Assembly (NCBI GenBank): GCA_037501455.1
Contig: CM074862.1
Location: forward strand, 54,281,501 to 54,345,500
Source of the DNA: Lantana camara
Taxonomy: Eukaryota > Streptophyta > Magnoliopsida > Lamiales > Verbenaceae
Direction: 5' to 3'
DNA length: 64,000 bases
Shown here piece after piece: positions 1 through 10,400 of the stretch (positions are counted from its first letter, which is position 1; the number at the start of each line of letters is the position of its first letter). The translations under genes and the position numbers were made by a program. A model generated the notes under the pieces. It did no database searches and was not told the DNA's origin. It was given only the letters and a program-made list of their open reading frames with translations.

Positions 1-122
1 TTATATTGTTGCATATTGCCCGCTTTTCCTGCGTAATTGGCTACCTTTTTCTTGCCCTGTTTCTGCGTCAGTTTCTGTGTAACAGAGGCTGCTGTTGCTG
101 CGACACGGGCGTGCTATTTCTG

Positions 123-226
123 CCCGTTCCAGCGGGGAACGGGGGTGCTGTGTGGGCTGGAGCTGCTGTACCGAGACACGGGGGTGTCTCGGTCCAGGCT
201 TGGAGGGTGACACGGGGGTGTCACCC
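123..226 (+). repeat. Cluster of three GC-rich hairpins in A 5' LTR
   Basis: Three near-perfect stems are visible. 123-143 has arms CCCGTTCC / GGAACGGG. 171-192 has arms CCGAGACAC / GTGTCTCGG around GGGG. 205-226 has arms GGGTGACAC / GTGTCACCC around GGGG. The last two share the inner GACAC/GTGTC but differ in the outer pairs without losing pairing. Function unknown. Confidence 0.85.
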
Positions 227-1665
227 CGTTTTTCTTGGTCTGTTCTGCGTCTTCCTGGGGCTGCTGCTGGCTGCTGTTTATGTATATCTGTGTGTGCATG
301 AATGTCTGTTGCTGCTATTACAATTGTGCATGGCTGTATATATATATAATTGGTGTTGTGTGTGTGCATGAATTGGTGGAGTTATGCATGCATGGGTGAG
401 TTTGTGTGTACGTGTATATATATATATATGTTATATATATTATATGTTATTACATGTTATATATTTGTTATGTTATTATATGATTATATATAATTATTAT
501 ATTATATGTATAACTATTATATATTTCAAATATTATTTGATTTAATTCAATTTTTGAAATTTATTGATTTCCATTTCGCGTATTTAATTATCGACTTTTG
601 ATTGAACGTTTTATTTATGTTATTCCTAAATGTGAATATGAATATTATATGTTATGCTTATTAAATGAATTTTAGATTAATTGTTATGCATTATGAATGT
701 TATGAATTTATGAAATTTATATGAACATATGAATTTATGAAATTATGAAACTGAATGATATATATATGAACGAATGAATTGATTATATGTTTTAAATTTC
801 TTAATCATGCACATGAACATTTTTTTTATGCATTCATGTCATATTCACCTCATTGCCGAGCGTCATATGTGGTCATTGAGTCTCATACCTTTTCTTTTCC
901 ACAGATTCGGGTTTGGTCGGAGACGAGGACGAGCATTGAGACGCTTGTGCCTTTATTTTGCCTTGGTAAAGGTGGGTTTTTCTTCTACTAGTTAAACAAC
1001 CCTATAAATCCCTTATGTGCAAAGTTTTAAGCCAAAATAATATATTTATATAAATCGAGTCATTTTGGGTAAATGATTTCAAACGTATGACCCCTTTTTA
1101 ATTATGAAACCCTACCTTATGTTTTGGCGAGATTGCATATATGTTATGTTCACGGGCCCCGGGACTTAGTATATGTGGCTAACCGAGGAAGCAAGGGCTG
1201 ACGGGGATCCCATATACTAGTTCCAACCAAACTACGGTGATACCGGCCCTCGCTAGGAGATTTAGCGAGGAATGGGAGCTGAGTGCCCTTGGGGGATTCA
1301 TGTACCCCCATTGGCCTATGTATGAACCGGTGGCAGGGTCTAGCTAACCCTTCCACCATCCGGAGGAAGAAGGTGTATATGTATGATTATGATCATTTAT
1401 GTATGTGCACAAAAGATATGTATGATAACCAATAATTATGATATGATTACACGAGGAGAAGGTTGGAGATTGTGCACGCTCACTCGCCGAGCTTAAACCC
1501 TTATGAACAATTATGAATGAATATGAACGTCGTAATCCCGTTGATGTTTTCTTTTGTTTTAACCACTTGGTAAATTCTTATCAAACTTCACACGGGATTA
1601 GGGCTTGCATGTATGTGTTTAAATTATGCGATATTATATATCTTATGCCCCGTTTTTATACCCAA

Positions 1666-1682
1666 CAGTCTCTTTTAGACTG
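1666..1682 (+). other. Branch-point-like stem-loop, A 5' LTR
   Basis: Arms CAGTCT (1666-1671) and AGACTG (1677-1682) with a 5-nt loop. The 3' arm runs into CTGAA, followed by a pyrimidine-rich stretch and TTTTCAG. This is one member of the set described in the findings. Confidence 0.65.
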
Positions 1683-2140
1683 AACCCGGTTGTTTTCAGT
1701 TGTTTTGTGCTGGTGTAGGAGTGCTAGGCGGGAATACAAGTCGTCTAGGTCTTGCATTTATGTTTAGCACTTCTTTTCAGTATCATATTCATACTCTTGA
1801 TGCTACTTTTGTATTTGATCATAGTATAGATTGGAGCGTTATGATTTTGTAGGCCGTGAGTGCCGTTGCATATTTGAATGCTCTTGTATATCTATTTTTG
1901 GAGCTTGGTGGCTCACTGTATATATATGCTATGTAGTTCTTGCTTCCGCATTCTATTTTAACTCTGATTTTATGATTCTTGAGTTGATTGGTTTTAAGGG
2001 TTAGTCCCGCCTAGCATAGCGTGTATGTTGTGTCCCCGTTTGCCGTGGATTTGGCACGTGTATGGACTTCCATTTCATATACGGGTCGGGTCTCGGTGCG
2101 GGGGATGTGGTACCTTACGCTCGGGTGCTACATCCTTATG

Positions 2141-2152
2141 TGGTATCAGAGC
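2141..2152 (+). other. A primer binding site (initiator tRNA-Met)
   Basis: TGGTATCAGAGC, complementary to the 3' end of plant initiator tRNA-Met, lies 8 nt after the LTR end. It sets the 5' LTR boundary and the + orientation of the element. Confidence 0.92.
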
Positions 2153-2225
2153 TTAGGGTTGCAAAACCCGGGCTCTAGTGTCGTGTTGAGTCAGTTAAGT
2201 CGTTCGGCTTTAGGAACAACTTGTC
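2149..2225 (+). other. A leader stem-loop and conserved post-PBS block
   Basis: GAGC (2149-2152) pairs with GCTC (2172-2175), and GGGTT with AACCC, around GCAA. It is followed by TAGTGTCGTGT and a block resembling GTCG..CGGC..TAGGA that recurs after the PBS of C, D, E, G and H. A packaging or dimerisation role is inference. Confidence 0.6.
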
Positions 2226-2337
2226 AATGTGTTGCATATGCATTGTTTACGTGCTTGTGTGCTCTAAATCTTGAATTTTGATCGAATTAATTGCACTTGC
2301 ATGTATGGACTAAAAATAGCATGCATTTCAGTGTTTC

Positions 2338-3441
2338 TTGAACAGGATGCCTCCACGTAGACACCGTGAGAGATCTCCAGGACGCCGCCGTCATCATGAC
2401 CGATCCCCTACGCCTCCACCCCAACCACAAGCACCACCAATGGACATGGGAAATTTCATGGAAGCGGTTTTCAATTATGTAGAGCATCGGAGGGCTCAAG
2501 CTCCCCCACCACAACAAGCAGAACAACAAGCTCCTCCACTAAACCATAACAATAGAGATCCTCATGGGGTGTTTCTGAGCTATAACCCCCCTCGATTTTC
2601 TGGTTCTATTGACGATGCGGTCTCGGAGGGTTGGTTGATTCGAGTAGAGAGGATATCTGGAGTCCGACAGTTTACTACGCAAGGGGAGGAAATCAAAAAG
2701 AAGGATCCGGTTTTTAGAGCTCCAATGGGAAGAGGTTCCGGATCGAATTCGGGAAAGAGGCCGATGATGCAAGCTAGTCCCCCTTCTGAGGGTCCGTTTA
2801 AGAAGCCAAGAATGGGAGGACCAACCCCACCGGCTTTCAAAGCTTTGCCTACACCTACGAAAGATCGACAAGGTCCGAGCGTGGCGAGATTGGCTCAAGC
2901 TCCCTGTACACATTGTGGAGGACCAACTCATAATTACTATAACTGTCGGAGGAGGTTGAAATTATGCCTCATATGTGGAAAAGGCGACCATATGGCGGAT
3001 ACTTGTCCCTACAAAGACCCCGAATATCAAAGACGAGTTCAAAGGCCAATGATCCCGGCTCGTGCTTACGCCATCGAAGGTGAAGAGCAAGATGCAGAGA
3101 TTGACCCCACAACAGTGGTAGAAGGTACCCTATGCATACATAACATGAGCATTCATGCACTCTTTGATCCGGGTGCCACGCATTTCTTTATTTCTTATGA
3201 TTTAGTTGCCACTCTGTGCTTGCCTGTTATTTGTCTTTCTTCTTACTTTTTGGTGAGTTCGCCACTTGGTTGTAGTCTTCAGACAGATCAGTTGATTCGG
3301 GAGTGTTCAGTTTTGATTGAAGGGAAAGAATATCCGGCTGAATTGGAAGATTTAAAGATTCAATTAGAGGTATTACTCAAAGTTGGATATATACGGCCAA
3401 GTTCGTCACATTGGGGTGCTCCGGCTGCTTTATGGATATGA
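2338..3441 (+). pseudogene. gag: A gag-protease remnant with internal deletions
   Basis: In the element this would supply the capsid/nucleocapsid protein and aspartic protease. One frame of 367 codons starts at ATG 2345 or upstream and begins with an Arg/Pro-rich N-terminus. The Gag core is cut short after about residue 108 and jumps to a linker, so most of the Retrotrans_gag domain is missing. Two CCHC zinc knuckles follow (CTHCGGPTH..C near residue 189 and CLICGKGDHMADTC near 211). The protease motif LFDPGATH lies near 274. The frame then skips the rest of protease and ends in an RT fragment (YIRPSSSHWGAP). The GAP codons are joined by microhomology to the later NAPAAFMD site, deleting the RT N-terminus. 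Not functional. Confidence 0.9.
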
Positions 3442-4475
3442 TGCATCGAATTTTTCGGCCCTATTTGGATAAGTTGTGGTAATCTTCATCGATGACATCT
3501 TGGTTTATTCGAGAACTCCGAAGGATCATGCCAGGCACCTCAGGATTGTGTTGGATACCTTAAGAGAGCATCGGTTATATGCTAAGTTTAGCAAATGCGA
3601 GTTCTGGATTGATCGGGTAGCGTTTTTGGGACATATTATTTCAAGGAAAGGTTTGGAAGTAGACCCTTCTAAGATTGAGACGGTTATTCAATGGCAAAGC
3701 CGAAAAATGCTTCAGAAGTAAGGAGTTTATTGGGTTTGGCAGGCTACTATCGAAGATTTGTACAGGATTTTTCGAAGATTACAGCTCCTTTAACCCGATT
3801 GACTAAGAAGGCGGTTAAGTTGAGTGGGATGAGGCATGTGAGGCTAACTTTCAACTTTTAAAGGAAAAGTTGACCACCGCTCCTATATTAGCACTTCCCG
3901 AAGGTACAGAAAGATATACAGTTTATACGGATGCCTCAAAGGAAGGTTTGGGATGTATGTCGATGCAAAATGGAAGAGTAATCGCCTATGCCTCAAGGAA
4001 ATTGAAAGAGCATGAACAGAACTACCCCACTCACGATTTGGAATTAGCGGCACTGATCTTTGCTTTGGGGTAAGTGGAGACATTATCTTTATGGAACTTC
4101 GTTTGAGGTCTTCTCCGATCACAAGAGTCTCCAATACTTATTCTCGCAAAAGGAATTGAATAAGAGACAACGGCGTTGGATGGAACTTTTGGCGGATTAT
4201 GAGTGTACAATCCGATACCATCCCGGCAAAGCCAATTTGGTCGCAGATGCGCTTAGTCGGAAAGCTAGCGTGTCCAATGTGAAAGTGGAAATTGGAGATG
4301 AGAATGAGTTGTTCAGACTGAGGGCTAGTATTCGGAATATTACGGTTCAGCCAGATCTTAGACAGAGGTTATTTGATGCTCAGAGGATTGATCCCGAGGT
4401 TCAGAAATTAGCTGGGAAAGCTCGAGCTGATTCAGATGGTCCGTTTGGGTTGATGATACGGGACTTCTAAGATTC
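3442..4475 (+). pseudogene. pol: A reverse transcriptase C-terminal half and RNase H, frameshifted
   Basis: The RT catalytic block [12 protein letters not shown] lies at 3477-3512 with the downstream [13 protein letters not shown] block. The frame breaks near 3695 (after QWQ), again near 3820 (before EWDEA-like sequence), near 4070 (extra G in the GKWRHYLYG region) and near 4455. RNase H is recognisable from [11 protein letters not shown] (about 3920-3955), [21 protein letters not shown], and DHKSLQYLF to ADALSRKA (4110-4270). Each break looks like a single-base indel. It is contiguous with the gag remnant and was once one polyprotein with it. Confidence 0.9.
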
Positions 4476-5821
4476 AAGAATAGAGTTGTTATCCCGGAAG
4501 AGTTAAAAAGGATTGTTCTTGAGGAAGCCCATCGGTCAGGGTATTCGATACATCCCGGAGGAACAAAATGTATAAGGATCTTAAGCAATTCTATTGGTGG
4601 AATGGATTGAAACGGGATGTTATCAACTTCGTGAAACACTGCATGACTTGTCAAGTGATTAAGGCAGAACATCAGAAGCCATCGGGGCTACTTCGACCAT
4701 TGCCTATCCCGGAATGGAAATGGGAACAAATAGCTATGGATTTTGTTTTGGGATTACCAAGAGTGAGAGGAGGTTTCGATGGAATTTGGGTTATCGTGGA
4801 CAGGTTGACGAAATCCGCTCATTTTCTTGCTATTAGAATGTCTGATAAAGTAAGTAAGTTGGCCAAGAGATACAATGATGAGATTGTCAGGCTTCATGGT
4901 GTACCTGTTAGTATTGTCTCGGATCGGGATCCCAGATTTACTTCAAGGTTATGGCAAGAATTACAGAAGTGTTTGGGAACAAGGCTTCAATTCAGCACAG
5001 CTTTCCATCCTCAGACCGACGGACAATCAGAAAGGTTAATTAAGTATCTGGAGGTTCTGTTGAGAGCATGTGCATTGGACTTTCAAAGCTCGTGGAATGA
5101 ACAGTTACCGTTAATCGAGTTTGCTTATTACAATAGCTATCAAGCCTCGATTGAAATGGCCCCTTATGAAGCTCTTTATGGACGTAAATGTCGATCACCG
5201 TTGTTCTTGGACTTGGAGGAATGGAATTGGACCAAGCAAGAAGGGATTAAAAGAGGGGAAAAGAAGGAAAAACTCTCTAAGGTTGTACAAAAGGCAATGG
5301 ATAAGGTCCAGATAATTAGACAATGGATGAAGGCCGTTCAGGATCGACAAAAGAGTTATACAGATCTTCGGAGGAAGAATTTGGAGTTTGAGATTGGAGA
5401 TAAGGTTTTCTTAAAGGCTTCCCCACGAAAAGGGTTCTCAAGGATTGGACGAGGAGGAAAATTAAACACTTGGTATATGGGACCATATGAGATTTTAGAG
5501 AAGACCGGGGATACGGTTTATCGATTGGACTTGCCTCCGAATTTAACTGGAATTCATAGCGTGCTTCATGTTTCACAGCTCTGAAAATATTATCGAGACG
5601 AGTCCGAGGTTCTACCGGTTGAAGAAGTGGAATTAGAACCGGATCTCACCTTTGTTCAGAAGCCGATTAAGATATTGGATCGAAAATTTCAGGAACTTCA
5701 AAATCGGCGTATTCCACTAGTCAAGGTTCTTTGGAGAAGTGATAAAACCGAAGAGGCTACGTGGGAGACGGAAGATAAGATGAAAAGATTTCACCCCGAG
5801 TTGTTTCCGAGCGAGCAATGA
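4476..5821 (+). pseudogene. pol: A integrase with chromodomain-like C-terminus
   Basis: Family role is insertion of the cDNA copy into the genome. The zinc-binding HHCC region spans about 4525-4650 (HPGG..., then CMTC). The catalytic triad is visible: D in IAMDFVLGLP, D in IVSDRDPRF, E in QSERLIKYLE. The GPY/F-type block (MGPYEILEKTGDTVYRLDLP) and FHVSQL-like end follow. A TGA at 5582-5584 replaces an expected Arg codon (C to T at a CpG). The same frame then resumes to a chromodomain-like tail (EEATWETEDKMKRFHPELF) and stops with TGA at 5819-5821. Otherwise it is the best preserved part of A. Confidence 0.92.
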
Positions 5822-5853
5822 ATCCGAGAACGGATTCTTTTAAGGGGGAGAGA
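5820..5853 (+). promoter_or_regulatory. A polypurine tract with preceding stem-loop
   Basis: GAATCCG (5820-5826) pairs with CGGATTC (5831-5837) around AGAA. The stem starts inside the pol stop codon. TTTTAAGGGGGAGAGA follows, the plus-strand primer tract, 1 nt before the LTR. Confidence 0.85.
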
Positions 5854-6020
5854 TTGTAACGCCCCGACTTTTCGGACGTAAAGGTAGGGCGTGTGTGTTT
5901 ACCTATTTGCGCGAATTAATTTTTTTACGTGTTTCATATTTAATTTTATTATAAATTGTTATTATATTATTTTATTATATTTTATTTTAATATATTATTA
6001 ATTCTAATATATATATATCG

Positions 6021-6022
<2 letters not shown>

Positions 6023-6056
<34 letters not shown>
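6023..6056. repeat. (TA)n microsatellite in A 3' LTR
   Basis: A run of uninterrupted TA/AT dinucleotides. Confidence 0.9.
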
Positions 6057-6060
<4 letters not shown>

Positions 6061-7519
6061 TTATTTCTTTAAGTATATGTGTATACGTTTATTTATATTA
6101 GTATTAATTTAATGATTATGCTAATTATATGTTATGTTAATTAATCATGTTTTATTTAATTAATTACGTGCTTAATATAATTTATTTAATATTAGATTTA
6201 ATTTATTTATTTAAATGTTTTTGCATGGGAAATTATATTTTTGCATGGAATGTGCTTATTATTCATTTTGAGCTTCGTTCTTGTATGAAATGATTTCGGA
6301 TTGCCACGAATTTGTAGTATGTTGTAAATATATGTGTTATGGACATGATTTTATGCTCAGTTTACATTTTAGAATTCATTTGATTTGTTAACGAATTTAA
6401 TTTGATTTGAGGAACTAAATGGGGGGCTAAAGAGCACTTAGCGTACCCTTGGTTCCGAATTTAATATCTTGAGCTCGGGAACTCGGGTTCGAGTTCCGTC
6501 AACTCCGCGGAACTTGTAACAAAAATTCGAGTTTAGTAACTTAGCCTTATATTTTTCCTAAGTCGTTTGGACCTCCGAAATCCAACCGAAAAACGAATCA
6601 TCGACCAACTTGACCTTGTTGTACAAAATGAGCCATATCTCATCCAAACCATAACCAAATTAACCATGTTTTGATTCCTTTAAACCCTAACTTAACCACC
6701 TATCATGATATTTCAAGCCCTAACCGAGATAACCCTCACACAATCCCCAAAAATTTAGCCAAAACTACTGCTTCTCATTCCAGTCCCGTAACCCTTCAAT
6801 CTTGGAGATTTTGGAGCTCAAATCTCATCCAAACTTCATCCAATCATCAAGGTAAGTTAAGGGTTGTATTATATGTTTAATTCTGATCATTTCCATCTTT
6901 TCATTCATGATTTTGAGCATGGTTTCTTCTTCCTGGACTGTTTTTCCCGAAAATGGAGTTTTTGGGTAATTTCTTGATCTTCTTCGATTCTCAATGATTT
7001 TGATTGATTCCAAGCTTGAGATTGATTGTTTTGACATCCTCATATCATTTGTGGTCATTGATCTCGTGGTTGTTGAAATATTTATGAGATATCATTTATG
7101 ATCTTTTGAGAAATTTCCACTTGAATGTCACGTACGCTTCCATTTCTTGTTTGAGCTTGTTTGGGACTGATTTACTTGTTGAATTCATGTTGTTTTGCTG
7201 CACGTTTGATGGATTTATGGACTTGAACTGAATCGGATTAGTTGAGAGATGCATACCCTATTTTCTTCGAGTTTTTTGCCCTGTTTTTGTCACGCAGAGT
7301 TGCTGTCAAAACTGCTATCATTTCCTTCCTTCTTTTGCTGTCAGTTTCGTGGCTTTGTGGTGTGTGTTGAGGCTGAATTTTTGTTGTAAATCATGCTTTA
7401 TATTGTTGCATATTGCCTGCTTTTCCTGCGTAATTAGCTGCCTTTTTCTTGCCCTGTTTCTGCGTCAGTTTCTGTGTAACAGAGGCTGCTGTTGTTGCGA
7501 CACGGGCATGCTATTTCTG

Positions 7520-7623
7520 CCCGTTCCAGCGGGGAACGGGGGTGTTACGTGGGCTGGAGCTGTTGTACCGAGACATGGGGGTGTCTCGGTCCATGCTTGG
7601 AGGGTGACACGGGGGTGTCACCC
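7520..7623 (+). repeat. Hairpin cluster in A 3' LTR
   Basis: Stems at 7520-7540, 7568-7589 and 7602-7623 match those at 123-226. The middle one reads GACAT instead of GACAC, which turns one C-G pair into a T-G wobble and keeps the stem. Confidence 0.85.
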
Positions 7624-8375
7624 CGTTTTTCTTGGTCTGTTCTGCGTCTTCCTGGGGCTGCTGCTGGCTGCTGTTTATGTATATCTGTGTGTGCATGAAT
7701 GTCTGTTGCTGCTGTTATAATTGTGCATGGCTGTATGTATATATAATTGGTGTTGTGTATGTGCATGAATTGGTGGAGTTATGCATGCATGGGTGAGTTT
7801 ATGTGTACGTGTATATATATATATGTTATATATATTATATGTTATTACATGTTATATATTTGTTATGTTAATATATGATTATATATAATTATTATATTAT
7901 ATGTACAATTATTATATATTTCAAATATTATTTGATTTAATTCAATTTTCGAAATTTATTGATTTCCATTTCCCGTATTTAATTATCGACTTTTGATTGA
8001 ACATTTTATTTATGTTATTCCTAAATGTGAATATGAATATTGTATGTTATGCTTAATAAATGAATTTTAGATTAATTGTTATGCATTATGAATGTTATGA
8101 ATGTTATGAATTTAGGAAATTTATATGAACATATGAATTTATGAAATTATGAAACTGAATGATATATATATGAACGAATGAGTTGATTATATGTTTTAAA
8201 TTTCTTAATCGTGCACATGAACATTTTTTTTATGCATTCATGTCATATTCACCTCATTGTCGAGCGTCATATGTGGTCATTGAGTCTCATACCTTTTCTT
8301 TTGCACAGATTCGGGTTTGGTCGGAGACGAGGACGAGCATTGAGACGTTTGTGCCTTTATTTTGCCTTGGTAAAG

Positions 8376-9116
8376 GTGGGTTTTTCTTCTACTAGTTAAA
8401 CAACCCTATAAATCCCTTATGTGCAAAGTTTTAAGCCAAAATAATATATTTATATAAATCGAGTCATTTTGGGTAAATGATTTCAAACGTATGACCCCTT
8501 TTTAATTATGAAACCCTACCTTATGTTTTGGCGAGATTGCATATATGTTATGTTCACGGGCCCCGGGACTTAGTATATGTGGCTAACCGAGGAAGCAAGG
8601 GCTGACGGGGATCCCATATACTAGTTCCAACCAAACTACGGTGATACCGGCCCTCGCTAGGAGATTTAGCGAGGAATGGGAGCTGAGTGCCCTTGGGGGA
8701 TTCATGTACCCCCATTGGCCTACGTATGAACCGGTGGCAGGGTCTAGCTAACCCTTCCACCATCCGGAGGAAGAAGGTGTATATGTATGATTATGATCAT
8801 TTATGTATGTGCACGAAAGATATGTATGACAACCAATAATTATGATATGATTACACGAGAAGAAGGTTGGAGATTGTGCACGCTCACTCGCCGAACTTAA
8901 ACCCTTATGAACAATTATGAATGAATATGAACGTCGTAATCCCGTTGATGTTTTCTTTTGTTTTAACCACTTGGTAAATTCTTATCAAACTTCACACGGG
9001 ATTAGGGCTTGCATGTATGTGTTTAAATTATGCGATATTATATATCTTATACCCCGTTTTTATACCCAACAGTCTCTTTTAGACTGAACCCGGTTGTTTT
9101 CAGTTGTTTTGTGCAG
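8376..9116 (+). other. Candidate LTR intron in A 3' LTR (741 bp)
   Basis: Donor-like AAAG|GTGGGTTT is at 8375/8376. Stem-loop AGTCT...AGACT lies at 9071-9085, leading into CTGAA. Pyrimidine-rich sequence, TTTTCAG and GTGCAG|G (9116) follow. Conserved blocks GGGCCCCGGG, GGAGGAAGAAGG and CTCACTCGCCGA lie between. Splicing has not been shown. Confidence 0.5.
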
Positions 9117-9540
9117 GTGTAGGAGTGCTAGGCGGGAATACAAGTCGTCTAGGTCTTGCATTTATGTTTAGCACTTCTTTTCAGTCTCATATTCATACTC
9201 TTGATGCTACTTTTGTATTTGATCATAGTATAGATTGGAGCGTTATGATTTTGTAGGCCGTGAGTGCCGTTGCATATTTGAATGCTCTTGTATATCTATT
9301 TTTGGAGCTTGGTGGCTCACTGTATATATATGCTATGTAGTTCTTGCTTCCGCATTCTATTTTAACTCTGATTTTATGATTCTTGAGTTGATTGGTTTTA
9401 AGGGTTAGTCCCGCCTAGCATAGCGTGTGTGTTGTGTCCCCGTTCGCCGTGGATTTGGCACGTGTATGGACTTCCATTTCATATACGGGTCGGGTCGGGT
9501 CTCGGTGCGGGGGATGTGGTACCTTACACTCTCGGTGCGG

Positions 9541-10400
9541 ACGAACGCACCAGCTGCATTCATGGATATGATTCACCGTATATTCAAGACGTTTCTTGAC
9601 AAGTTTGTAGTGATCTTCATCGATGATATCTTGGTATTTTGAAAGACACCGGAGGAACATGCTGAACATCTTCGAATCATGTTACGCACTTTGCTGGATC
9701 ACAAGCTATATGAAAAGTTCAGTAAATGTGAGTTCTGGCTTGAGAGAGTTACGTTTCTCAGACATATCCTATCAGGATCTGGAATCGAAGTAGATCCCTC
9801 AAAGATCGAGACGATCATGGATTGGAAGTCACCGAAGATTCCTTCAGAGGTGAGGAGTTTTCTGGGATTAGCTGGTTACTACCGGAGGTTTGTCAAAGAT
9901 TTCTCGAAGATAGCTACACCTCTCACTAAGTTGACAAAGAAAGAAGGGAAGTTTGAATGGACTGAGAAGTGTGAGCAAAGTTTTCAAAGATTGAAGGAGA
10001 TGCTAACAACTGCACGCGTGTTAGCATTACCAGAAGGAAAAGAAGGATACACAGTCTACACCGATGCTTCGAAAGAAGGACTAGGAGGAGTTTTGATGCA
10101 CAATGGAAAGGTGATTGCGTATGCATCAAGGAAACTCAAAACACATGAAGTCAACTAGCCGACACCTGATTTGGAGTTAGCCGCGATAATTTTTGCTCTT
10201 GGAAAGTGGAGACATTACCTGTATGGAGTTACGTTTGAGATCTTTACTGATCATAAGAGCCTGCGATATCTATTCACTCAGAAGGAGTTGAATATGCGAC
10301 AAAGGAGATGGATGGAATTTCTGGAGGACTACGATTGCATTATTCAGTACCATCCAGGAAAGGCGAATGTTCTAGCAGATGCTCTAAGCAGGAAAGTTCG
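9541..10400 (+). pseudogene. pol: B reverse transcriptase (C-terminal half) and RNase H
   Basis: RT palm motif FIDDILVF lies at about 9616-9640, followed by [10 protein letters not shown] and [14 protein letters not shown]. RNase H follows: [52 protein letters not shown] and ADALSRKV. The frame stays constant through the whole of B. It is broken only by point nonsense codons, TGA at 9640-9642 (expected Ser) and TAG at 10156-10158 (expected Tyr). The copy therefore decayed by base substitution rather than by indels as in A. The first 70 codons of the apparent open frame from 9427 are LTR sequence of A fused by the junction. Confidence 0.9.

Larger units (their letters stand above)
1..2132 (+). 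repeat. A 5' LTR, 3' portion
   Basis: It ends in GTGCTACA at 2132, just before the PBS. Position 1 corresponds to 7398 in the 3' copy. It contains a hairpin cluster (123-226), a donor-like site near 971/972, a branch-point stem-loop (1666-1682), the box GCTAGGCGGGA (1723-1733) and its inverted copy TCCCGCCTAGC (2005-2015). The acceptor-like CAG|G seen in the 3' LTR at 9114-9116 reads CTG|G here, while an upstream TTTTCAG is intact. Short translated stretches in it are not genes. Confidence 0.92.
1..9537 (+). mobile_element. Element A: degenerate Ty3/gypsy chromovirus-type LTR retrotransposon
   Basis: Order read on + is partial 5' LTR, PBS, gag, protease, reverse transcriptase (RT), RNase H, integrase with chromodomain-like tail, PPT, 3' LTR. 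The LTR pair is recognised because 1-2120 repeats at about 7398-9530 with scattered point changes. About 1.54 kb of the 5' LTR lies before the window. Domain order and the C-terminal EEATWETED block point to the Tekay/Del clade of chromoviruses. The copy is dead: gag and RT carry internal deletions and pol has several frameshifts and a stop. The 3' LTR loses its last few bases and runs straight into element B pol. Confidence 0.93.
5855..9537 (+). repeat. A 3' LTR
   Basis: It starts TGTAACGCCCCG right after the PPT and is about 3.68 kb long. Contents include an AT-rich first third with a (TA)n run, a hairpin cluster (7520-7623), a candidate intron (8376-9116) and the GCTAGGCGG boxes. The expected ...GGTGCTACA terminus is absent: homology stops near 9530-9537 and pol codons of element B begin. 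No gene is present; its open frames are translations of the LTR. Confidence 0.92.

Noticed and set aside
2141..2160. tRNA-Met-like sequence
   Set aside because: Only the 12-nt primer complement is present, without tRNA arms; it is a primer binding site.
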